DNA from: Anaerolinea sp.
GTDB taxonomy: Bacteria > Chloroflexota > Limnocylindria > Limnocylindrales > CSP1-4
NCBI GenBank assembly: GCA_013822395.1
Contig: PNKK01000021.1
Span: 1 to 39,524, forward strand
DNA: 39,524 bases
Direction of reading: 5' to 3'
A program made the translations under genes and the position numbers. Shown in pieces: positions 9,256 through 15,739 of this stretch. The stretch's first letter is position 1, and the number at the start of each line of letters is the position of its first letter. The notes under the pieces are model-generated. The model was not told the origin of the DNA. It saw nothing but the letters and a program-made list of their open reading frames with translations, and did not search any database.

Positions 9256-10319
9256 GAGACGACGCTCGACTCGCGGACGACGAGCTCGGTGGCGAAGACG
9301 ACCTGGCTGGGCGCGTCGGCGGGGTCGTCGATGCGCCTGAGGAGCAGGCGTGACATCTCCCTGCCCATCGCCTCGATCGGCTGGCGAACCGTCGACAGCG
9401 TGGGCCGGACCGTCATCGCCACCGGCGTGTCGTCGAACCCGACGACGGCCACGTCCTCCGGGATGCGCCGCCCCGCGTCGAGGAGCACGCCCACGGCCGC
9501 GGCGGCCATGGAGTCCGATGCCGCGAACAGGCCGTCGAGGTCCGGGTGGCGGTCGAGGAGGACGCGCATCGCCTCGGCCGCCATGGCCGGGCTGTAGTTG
9601 CCGGCCGCCTCGAGCGTCGCATCGAGCACGTAGCCCGCGTCGGTGAGGGCATCGCGGTAGCCGTCCAGCCGGTCTCGAGCCGACCCCAGGTCGAGGGTGC
9701 CGTGGATCGTGGCGATCGAGCGGCGGCCCCCGGCGACGAGGTGGCTGACGGCCATCCGGGCGCCGTTCCGGTTGTCCGAGTCGACGTAGCTGAGGCCACC
9801 CCCGCCGAGTGGCCGGCCGCTGAGGACGATCGGGACGCGCCGGCGGGCCAGGCGCGTGGGGAGCTGGTCGTCCCCGTGCGGCCCGACGAGGATCGCCCCG
9901 TCCACGTGGCCGGCGTCGAGGTACTTCTCCACCCGGGCTTCCTCGCGGCGGTCCTGGGCCATGAGCAGCACGAGCTGGACGTCGCTGTCCGCCAGCCCCG
10001 CATTGATGCCGAGCAGGAGGTGCCCGAAGAACGGGTCGCCGAACAGGCGGGTGGCCGGCTCCAGGATGACGACCCCGATGGAGTCGCTCCGGCGCGTCAT
10101 GAGGCTTCGGGCGGCCCGGTTGGGCACGTACCCGAGCTCCTCGATGGCGCGCCGGACGGCGTCCCGCGCCTCGGGGCTCACCCGGGGGCTGTCGTTGACG
10201 ACTCGCGATGCCGTCGCCCGCGACACGCCTGCCAGTCTGGCCACGTCCTCGACGGTGGCGGTCGGGCCGGCGTCGCGGCGGGATCGCCCCGTCTTGTCGG
10301 AGATTCGTTCCCCGATCAT
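9252..10319 (-). CDS. LacI-family transcriptional regulator of the glucan operon
   Basis: A 355-residue LacI/GalR repressor. The helix-turn-helix and hinge run from about residue 21 to 75 (TVEDVARLAGVSRATASRVV, then ELGYVPNRAARSL). The periplasmic-binding-protein-like sensor domain follows, starting at SIGVVILEP. The inducer is probably a glucan oligosaccharide. The gene sits inside the operon it likely controls: its ATG at 10319 directly abuts the upstream permease stop, and its stop overlaps the GH116 start. A perfect palindrome of the LacI-family type lies before the first gene of the operon at 13621-13636, which suggests negative autoregulation. The family assignment is certain; the operator assignment is inferred. 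Confidence 0.95.
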   Translation of the reverse strand: MIGERISDKTGRSRRDAGPTATVEDVARLAGVSRATASRVVNDSPRVSPEARDAVRRAIEELGYVPNRAARSLMTRRSDSIGVVILEPATRLFGDPFFGHLLLGINAGLADSDVQLVLLMAQDRREEARVEKYLDAGHVDGAILVGPHGDDQLPTRLARRRVPIVLSGRPLGGGGLSYVDSDNRNGARMAVSHLVAGGRRSIATIHGTLDLGSARDRLDGYRDALTDAGYVLDATLEAAGNYSPAMAAEAMRVLLDRHPDLDGLFAASDSMAAAAVGVLLDAGRRIPEDVAVVGFDDTPVAMTVRPTLSTVRQPIEAMGREMSRLLLRRIDDPADAPSQVVFATELVVRESSVVS

Positions 10320-11168
10320 CTAGCCCTTGACCGCCCCGGCCGTGACGCCTCCGATGATGTAGCGCTGCATCAGGATGAAGAACGCCGCGATCGGCACCGC
10401 GATCATCAGGACCGCGGCCGCGAGCACCGGCCAGTTGTTGCCGTAGATGCCGTTGAACACGATCAGGCCACGGGTGATCGGGTAGTAGTCCGCCTTGGTG
10501 AGATAGATCGTCGCCAGGATGAGCTCGTTCCAGACACCGATGGCATGGAGGACCGCGACCGTGGCGATCGCCGGCTTGATGAGTGGAATGACGATCTGGA
10601 TGACGAAGCGGAAGTAGCTGCAGCCCTCGATCGCGGCGGCCTCGTCCAGCTCGGTCGGGATCGTCCGGATGTAGTTGACCAGGATCACGATGCCGATCGG
10701 GTTGACCAGGAACAGCATCACGTAGCCGATCGGGTTGTTGTAGAGCCCGAGGCGGAGGATGAGCTGGAACTGGGGGATGAGCGCCGGCGGCAGGAAGAGG
10801 GCGATGAGGAACATCGTGAAGAGGAAGCCGCTGCCCCGGACGAAGCGGCGCGCGATGGCGATCGACAGGAACGTGCCGGTGACGACGAAGATCGCGGTCG
10901 ACGCGGCCGTGTAGATGACCGTGTTCAGGAGGTAGCGCGGGAAGCTGGCCTTGTTCCAGGCCTCGACGAAGTTGTCGATCGAGAACGACTTCGGCAGCGA
11001 GATCGCGTCCCGCGTGAACTCCGGGAGGGTCTTGAACGACGTGATGATGAGCATCGCCATCGGCGCGAGATAGACCACGGCAAGGGCGACCAGGATGGCG
11101 TAGGCAGCCAGCTTGGCCCAGCCGAAGCGCCGTCGCGTGACGGGCGCCGTGCGTGTGAGTGCGGTCAT
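10320..11168 (-). CDS. Carbohydrate ABC transporter permease, MalG type
   Basis: A 282-residue inner-membrane permease of a CUT1 sugar ABC transporter. The start at ATG 11168 (MTALTRTAPVTRRRFG) overlaps the stop of the MalF-type partner as ATGA; a longer open frame upstream is not real. About six membrane helices are visible, beginning with LAAYAILVALAVVYLAPMAM. The coupling EAA loop reads DEAAAIEGCSYFRFVIQIVIP near residues 175-195, where it would contact an ATPase. The fold and pairing fit import of oligosaccharides released by the GH16 enzyme. No ABC ATPase gene is present in the cluster, so a shared MsmX/UgpC-type ATPase encoded elsewhere must be assumed. Confidence 0.93.
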   Translation of the reverse strand: MTALTRTAPVTRRRFGWAKLAAYAILVALAVVYLAPMAMLIITSFKTLPEFTRDAISLPKSFSIDNFVEAWNKASFPRYLLNTVIYTAASTAIFVVTGTFLSIAIARRFVRGSGFLFTMFLIALFLPPALIPQFQLILRLGLYNNPIGYVMLFLVNPIGIVILVNYIRTIPTELDEAAAIEGCSYFRFVIQIVIPLIKPAIATVAVLHAIGVWNELILATIYLTKADYYPITRGLIVFNGIYGNNWPVLAAAVLMIAVPIAAFFILMQRYIIGGVTAGAVKG

Positions 11169-12094
11169 CCGAGCAACCGTGCCTCTCTCCGCCGAAGCAG
11201 GTATTGGGTCGTGATCCCGATGGCCAGGACGATCAGGAACAGGATGACCCCAGCGGCAGCTCCGTACCCCTGCCGGAAGGTTGTCCCGGCAGTGCTGCCC
11301 GAGGTCTGTCCGAAGGCCGTCGCGTAGACGACGTAGCCGAGGACCTGGGTGCCCGGCCGGTAGCTGATCAGGACGTAGAACAGCTGCCAGGCCTGGAGCG
11401 AGCCGATGATCGTGAGGGCCAGGTTGGTGTTCACGCTCGGGGTCAGGAGCGGCCACGTGATCCGCCGGAAGAGCTGCCCGCGGTCGGCGCCGTCGATCCT
11501 GGCGGCCTCGTAGATCTCGTCGGGGATCGTCTGGAGGCCGGCCAGGAAGATCACCATCGTGATCCCCATGTTGGCCCAGATCTGGACGACCATGACCCAG
11601 ATGAAGGCCTCCCTGGGCTGCCCGCCGAGGAACTCCGATTGCAGCCCGAACCAGTCCAGGACCGTCGCGAGGGGCCCTCCGATGGGATACAGGAAGAGCG
11701 TCCACATCAGGCCCTGGATCGTGACGCCGAGGATCACCGGGAAGAAGAACAGCGTCCGGAAGAACTTCGTCCCGCGCAGGCCCTGGTTGAGCAGGATCGC
11801 GACGAACAGGCCGAGGCTGAACTGGATGACCGTGACCCCGACGCTGAAGATGAGGGTGCGGACCAGCGCATCGAGGTTCTCCCGGGCTGCGGCGCCCAGG
11901 GTGAGGAACTCCTTGTAGTTGTCGAACCCGACCCAGTTGATCGGGAGCTTCGGCAGCCCGGACGCGTCGGTGAACGAGAAGACGACCGTTGCGAGCGAGG
12001 GGCCGAGCGCGAACAGCGCGTAGAGGAACAGGCCAGGGGTGATCAGCAGGTACGGGGCCAACCTCGAGGCGCCGTTGCCGAACAGGTATCTCAC
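11165..12094 (-). CDS. Carbohydrate ABC transporter permease, MalF type
   Basis: A 309-residue CUT1 permease with about six membrane helices, the first being APYLLITPGLFLYALFALGP. The EAA coupling loop is EIYEAARIDGADRGQLFRRI. It pairs with the MalG-type permease whose start overlaps its stop. The start is GTG 12094, supported by a strong ribosome binding site, AAGGAGGAAGACGCA, directly upstream. Between this gene and the upstream binding-protein gene lies an 85-bp gap holding a 13-bp perfect stem-loop (12128-12157), so permease synthesis is probably lower than binding-protein synthesis. The substrate is inferred from context as a beta-gluco-oligosaccharide. Confidence 0.93.
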   Translation of the reverse strand: MRYLFGNGASRLAPYLLITPGLFLYALFALGPSLATVVFSFTDASGLPKLPINWVGFDNYKEFLTLGAAARENLDALVRTLIFSVGVTVIQFSLGLFVAILLNQGLRGTKFFRTLFFFPVILGVTIQGLMWTLFLYPIGGPLATVLDWFGLQSEFLGGQPREAFIWVMVVQIWANMGITMVIFLAGLQTIPDEIYEAARIDGADRGQLFRRITWPLLTPSVNTNLALTIIGSLQAWQLFYVLISYRPGTQVLGYVVYATAFGQTSGSTAGTTFRQGYGAAAGVILFLIVLAIGITTQYLLRRREARLLG

Positions 12095-12127
12095 TGCGTC
12101 TTCCTCCTTCCCCTGGCCGAAGGCAAA

Positions 12128-12157
12128 GGTGCCCTCGCCGCGAGCGGCGAGGGCACC
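12128..12157 (-). terminator. Intra-operon stem-loop after the binding-protein gene
   Basis: A perfect 13-bp stem (arms GGTGCCCTCGCCG and CGGCGAGGGCACC) with a 4-base loop. In the minus-strand reading direction it is followed by TTTGCC. It begins 23 bp after the binding-protein stop and lies before the ribosome binding site of the first permease. Such elements in sugar ABC operons act as partial terminators or as 3' stabilisers that leave excess binding-protein mRNA. The U run is short, so read-through or RNA processing is more likely than full termination. Confidence 0.7.
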
Positions 12158-12179
12158 CCGCGTAGCGGCTGTCGCTAGC

Positions 12180-13529
12180 CTACTGGGCCGCGTCGAGTCC
12201 GGACTGGAGATCCGCCTGCGCCTGCGCGGCCGCCGCGGCGGGGTCGTCGAAGGTGCCGAACGGCTTGAACAGGTTGGTGAACATCGGGGTCGCGTACTGG
12301 CCGGCGCCCTTCGGGCCGAGCCAGTAGTTCTCGAACCCGATCTTGAAGGTCGCGAGGTACGGAGCGATCTCCGCGCCGAGCGTCGTGCTGAGCGTGGCGC
12401 CCGGCTGCGTCGGGATCGGCCCGACGGCGTCGACGAACGCCTGGTAGTTCGCGGGATCCGAGAACTCGCTCAGGTAGGCAACAGCCGCGTCCTTGTTGGA
12501 CGAGTCGTTCGCGATCGCCCAGCCCTGATCGTACTTGCCGAACATGAACTGGTTGTCGGCCGCGTTGTCGCTGCCGGGGAAGGGGATGTAGCCCCACTTG
12601 AAGGACGGACTGAGGCTGTCGATGGCCGCCGCATACCAGGTTCCCCCGGCCTGCATGGCGACTTCGCCGCTGGCGAAGCGACCCGGGGCGGCGTCGCCTG
12701 CGATGCCACTCGCGCCCGCTTCGATCATCTCGCCGGCATAGACCTTGTACTTGCCAAGGAGCTCCAGCCACTGGGCGTCGGTGTACTTGATCGAGCCGTC
12801 CCACAGGCCCTGGACGAGGCCGAGCTGGTCCGGGAAGTAGGAGCCGAGGAGGCCGTATGCGCCGACGAAGATCGGCCAGCCGTCCTTGCCACCGGCGGTC
12901 ATGCAGCCGATGTTCGCGGCCTTGAAGGTCGCGCATGCGGCGACGAGCTCATTCCAGGTGGCCGGGACCGCAACGTTGTTCGCCGCGAAGAGGTCCTTGT
13001 TGTAGTAGAGGCCGCTGTAGCCCACGCGGCCGAGGTTCACGGCGTAGACCTTGCCGTTGTACGAGCCGGCATCGGCGACCGAGGCGGCATCGTAGCTCTT
13101 GACGAACGCCTGGTCCGTGATGTCCATCAGGAGTCCGGCGTCGATCAGCTTCTGCCAGCCGGGCGCTTCGACGTTCTTCATGAACGGCTGGACGGCCCTG
13201 TCGAAGGCGAAGATGTCAATGACGTCGACGTCTTGGGCCGTCAGGCGGCTCTGCGTCTTGGCCATCAGATCGTTCGCGTTGACGACCTCCATCTCGACCG
13301 TGACACCGGGGTGGTTGGCCTCGAACGTCTTGTTGAACGCGGTCATGAAGTCGACGAACGGCGGGTTCTGGTGGATCAGGACCCGGACGCTCCCGGACAG
13401 GGCCGGGGTCGGCGGGGGGACGGCCGTCTCTCCTACCGGCACGGAGGCGGCCGGGGTAGCCGGTGCGGACGTCGCGCCGCCGCCACAAGCGGCGACGATC
13501 AGCGCGACGGCGACGATGAGCTTGCCCAT
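12180..13529 (-). CDS. Sugar-binding lipoprotein of a CUT1 ABC importer
   Basis: A 449-residue extracellular solute-binding protein (family 1). A short signal peptide ends in a lipobox VAAC (Cys about residue 15), followed by an Ala/Pro/Thr/Ser linker. The mature domain starts near residue 46 (VRVLIHQNPP), with FEANHPGVTVEMEVV and the C-terminal-lobe segment WGYIPFPGSDNAADNQF typical of oligosaccharide binders. It should capture oligosaccharides at the cell surface for the two permeases downstream. The start ATG 13529 has AGGAGG 13 bases upstream. It is the first gene of the operon and has the operator and a candidate promoter just upstream. The substrate is inferred from GH16, GH116 and phosphorylase neighbours. 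Confidence 0.93.
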   Translation of the reverse strand: MGKLIVAVALIVAACGGGATSAPATPAASVPVGETAVPPPTPALSGSVRVLIHQNPPFVDFMTAFNKTFEANHPGVTVEMEVVNANDLMAKTQSRLTAQDVDVIDIFAFDRAVQPFMKNVEAPGWQKLIDAGLLMDITDQAFVKSYDAASVADAGSYNGKVYAVNLGRVGYSGLYYNKDLFAANNVAVPATWNELVAACATFKAANIGCMTAGGKDGWPIFVGAYGLLGSYFPDQLGLVQGLWDGSIKYTDAQWLELLGKYKVYAGEMIEAGASGIAGDAAPGRFASGEVAMQAGGTWYAAAIDSLSPSFKWGYIPFPGSDNAADNQFMFGKYDQGWAIANDSSNKDAAVAYLSEFSDPANYQAFVDAVGPIPTQPGATLSTTLGAEIAPYLATFKIGFENYWLGPKGAGQYATPMFTNLFKPFGTFDDPAAAAAQAQADLQSGLDAAQ

Positions 13530-13620
13530 GGTCCTTCGAACTCCTCCTGGCTTGAGCGATCATCCGCTCGGTCCTGGGCCGGCGTCCCGCCGGCGATTGG
13601 ACGGCCCTTCAGGCCGGGCT

Positions 13621-13636
13621 GTGAGAGCGCTCTCAC
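13621..13636. promoter_or_regulatory. LacI-family operator
   Basis: A perfect 16-bp palindrome, GTGAGAGCGCTCTCAC, 85 bp before the start of the binding-protein gene. Its core TGAGAGCGCTCTCA matches the LacI/GalR pattern with the central CG step and is close to the published CelR site TGGGAGCGCTCCCA. A weaker half-site (GAGAGCGC, about 13669-13676) lies near the candidate -35 box. The regulator is probably the LacI protein encoded at 9252-10319. Confidence 0.8.
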
Positions 13637-13638
13637 GC

Positions 13639-13667
13639 TCAGAAGCCAATGATATGCGCGATGTCAA
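13639..13667 (-). promoter_or_regulatory. Candidate promoter of the glucan operon
   Basis: On the minus strand a perfect -35 hexamer TTGACA (13662-13667) is followed after 17 bases by TTCTGA (13639-13644), a poor -10. The operator lies directly downstream, over the expected transcription start, which is the usual place for LacI-type repression. The -10 assignment is weak. Confidence 0.45.
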
Positions 13668-13823
13668 GAGAGCGCGACCATACTTCTCCTGACGATTCCG
13701 GCAGCCTCGGCCGGCGCCGCCGGACTGTCAACCAGCACGAAGGCGACGGATAGGCCGAAGCCCAACTCCTTCCGCGAGCGGAGCCTCTCGCACGGAGGGC
13801 CGTCGGGCGCGTCGGATGGAGTC

Positions 13824-14888
13824 CTAGCCCTCCGGGGCGTCGAGGTCGCGGGCGTAGGCCGGGAAGCGGAAGCGCTGGTCGCGGGTGAGGATGCCGCCGT
13901 GGCCCAGGCGGGCCACCGTGCGGAGTGACGCGGGCTCGCCGGCAAGGAGCCGCGGCAGGAGCAGGTCCACGGCGGTCGCCTTCGAGTAGGCGCCGCACGA
14001 CGGCAGCCCGATCACTGCGACAGCACCGATCCGCCCGAGCCACAGCATGGACCCCGGGTGAGATGGAGCCCCATGCCGGACGATCCGCCCTCCAAGCGTC
14101 GCCAGGGCGATGAAGAATGGATCCTCCGGGTCCGTGCTCGACGACCCGGCGGTCAGGACGAGGTCGGCACGGCCGGCGCCGCGTCCGCGGGCGCGAGCTG
14201 CCAGCGCCGCCTCGACCGGCGTCGCGGCATCCTCCACGTAATCGATCCCGACGAGGCGCGACCCGAGACCCTCGACCTTGGCCCGGACGCTCGACTCGAA
14301 CCGGTCGCGGGCGATGCCGCGGATCGACTCCTTGACGACCGCCGCGACGCGACGCGGCCGGAACGGCGCGACCGACACGACGCCTGAGCGTCCACCTCCC
14401 CGCGCCGCGATGACCTCGGCGCGGAGGAGCGTTTCCTCCGGCACGAGATGTGGGGCCACCTTCACGCTGGCGACGAGGGCGCCGACCTCCACCACCCGCC
14501 CGTCGAGGATCGTGAACACCTCGATCGGATCGATGGCATTGAGCCGGTCAGCGAGACCTGCGCGGACGCGGACGACCCCGGACGTCGTAGCCCGGAGGTC
14601 GATCCGGCTCTGCGCCGGCTCCCCGGCGACAAGCCCGGGGCCGGCCACGGCGGCCGCAAGACGGCGCGCAGCATCATCCTCGTGGACGTCCGCCGCCTCC
14701 GGCACGAGCACGGTGATCGGGCGTCCGTCGACCAGCGGGACGGCGCGGGCGACCCGAGCGAGGTCGGCCGACGACAGTCGCCGGCCCTTCGTCCAGCGCT
14801 CCCCGACGACCTCGATGTCCCGGGTCAGGACGGCGCCGGCGAGCGACCCCGGGGCCTCCGCCCCGAGGGTGATCCGCGCAACCTTCAC
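13824..14888 (-). CDS. Molybdopterin-binding protein (MoeA/MogA-like)
   Basis: A 354-residue protein starting at GTG 14888, which overlaps the CoxM stop; the open frame runs on upstream but only as antisense of nothing useful. The C-terminal half has the MoCF-type fold: LVLTAGSSSTDPEDPFF, then GSMLWLGRIGAVAVIGLPSCGAYSK, the pattern of molybdopterin-binding MoeA/MogA/CinA domains. The N-terminal half (TLGAEAPGSLAGAVL) is like the small domain seen in molybdopterin-binding proteins attached to xanthine dehydrogenase-type clusters. A role in supplying or inserting molybdenum cofactor for the neighbouring CoxL is the natural inference. It is the last gene of the S-L-M-X operon. Confidence 0.82.
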   Translation of the reverse strand: MKVARITLGAEAPGSLAGAVLTRDIEVVGERWTKGRRLSSADLARVARAVPLVDGRPITVLVPEAADVHEDDAARRLAAAVAGPGLVAGEPAQSRIDLRATTSGVVRVRAGLADRLNAIDPIEVFTILDGRVVEVGALVASVKVAPHLVPEETLLRAEVIAARGGGRSGVVSVAPFRPRRVAAVVKESIRGIARDRFESSVRAKVEGLGSRLVGIDYVEDAATPVEAALAARARGRGAGRADLVLTAGSSSTDPEDPFFIALATLGGRIVRHGAPSHPGSMLWLGRIGAVAVIGLPSCGAYSKATAVDLLLPRLLAGEPASLRTVARLGHGGILTRDQRFRFPAYARDLDAPEG

Positions 14889-15739
14889 GCGAGCCGCGCG
14901 GCTGCCGCCTCCAGGGCGCGCCGGACCTGGACGGTCGCGACGTGGGCGCGATACTCGCGATCGGCGTGGATGTCCGAGGCGACCGTCACGCCATCGCAGG
15001 CATGGGCCGCTGCGGCCTCGAACGAAGCGCCGCCGAGGATCGCGCTCTCGACTGCGGTCGCCCGGTACGGATGCTCCCCCACTCCGGTGATCGCGACGGA
15101 GCAGAAGCCCCACCGGTCGCCCGACCGGGCGCCGATGATCGCCGCGACACCCGCGATGGAGTACCCGCTCGCGGGCTGCTCGATCGCCCGGTACGCCGAT
15201 CCGAGGTCCTCGCGGCCACCGGGCAGCCGGAGCTCCGTGATCAGCTCGTCCGGCTCGAGGGCGCTCGCGAAGGCGCCCTGGAAGAAGCCGGCGATCGGAA
15301 TCGCCCGCTCGCCACGCACCGACCGGACGACGACCTCGGCATCGAGCGCGAGGAGGATCGCCGGCATGTCCGAGGCCGGGTCGGCGTGGGCGGTCGCGCC
15401 ACCGATCGTGCCCCGGTTGCGGACCTGGACGTCGCCGATGTTCGGGAGCGCATCGGCGAGCAGGCCGTATCGGTGCAGCGTCATGTCGCGGAGCATCTCG
15501 TCATAGGTCGTCAGGCCGCCGATCGAGACCCGACCGTCCCCGAGCCGGCGCACGCCTTTGAGCTCGGCCAGTCGCCCGATGTCGACGAGCGTCTCCGGCC
15601 GGGCGAGCCGGAGCTTCATGAGCGGCAGGAGGCTCTGGCCGCCGGCGATCGCCTTCGCCGAGCCGCCCCCGGCGGCCAGCCGAGCCAGCGCATCGTCCAG
15701 AGATGTCGCCCGGACGTAGTCGAATGCGGCGGGGATCAT
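14885..15739 (-). CDS. coxM: Aerobic CO dehydrogenase-type medium subunit, FAD-binding
   Basis: A 284-residue FAD subunit of the xanthine oxidase/CO dehydrogenase family. The start ATG 15739 overlaps the CoxL stop (ATGA). The FAD-binding signatures are AIAGGQSLLPLMKLRL near residue 30 and TIGGATAHADPASDMP near residue 108. It passes electrons from the iron-sulphur subunit to the respiratory chain. Its place after CoxL gives the order S-L-M, characteristic of form II clusters. The gene symbol follows form II practice; the true substrate may be something other than CO. Confidence 0.92.
   Translation of the reverse strand: MIPAAFDYVRATSLDDALARLAAGGGSAKAIAGGQSLLPLMKLRLARPETLVDIGRLAELKGVRRLGDGRVSIGGLTTYDEMLRDMTLHRYGLLADALPNIGDVQVRNRGTIGGATAHADPASDMPAILLALDAEVVVRSVRGERAIPIAGFFQGAFASALEPDELITELRLPGGREDLGSAYRAIEQPASGYSIAGVAAIIGARSGDRWGFCSVAITGVGEHPYRATAVESAILGGASFEAAAAHACDGVTVASDIHADREYRAHVATVQVRRALEAAAARLA

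Noticed and set aside
6610..9597. A 995-codon plus-strand open frame opposite GH16 and GH116.
   Set aside because: It is a shadow of two genes with clear catalytic motifs on the other strand.
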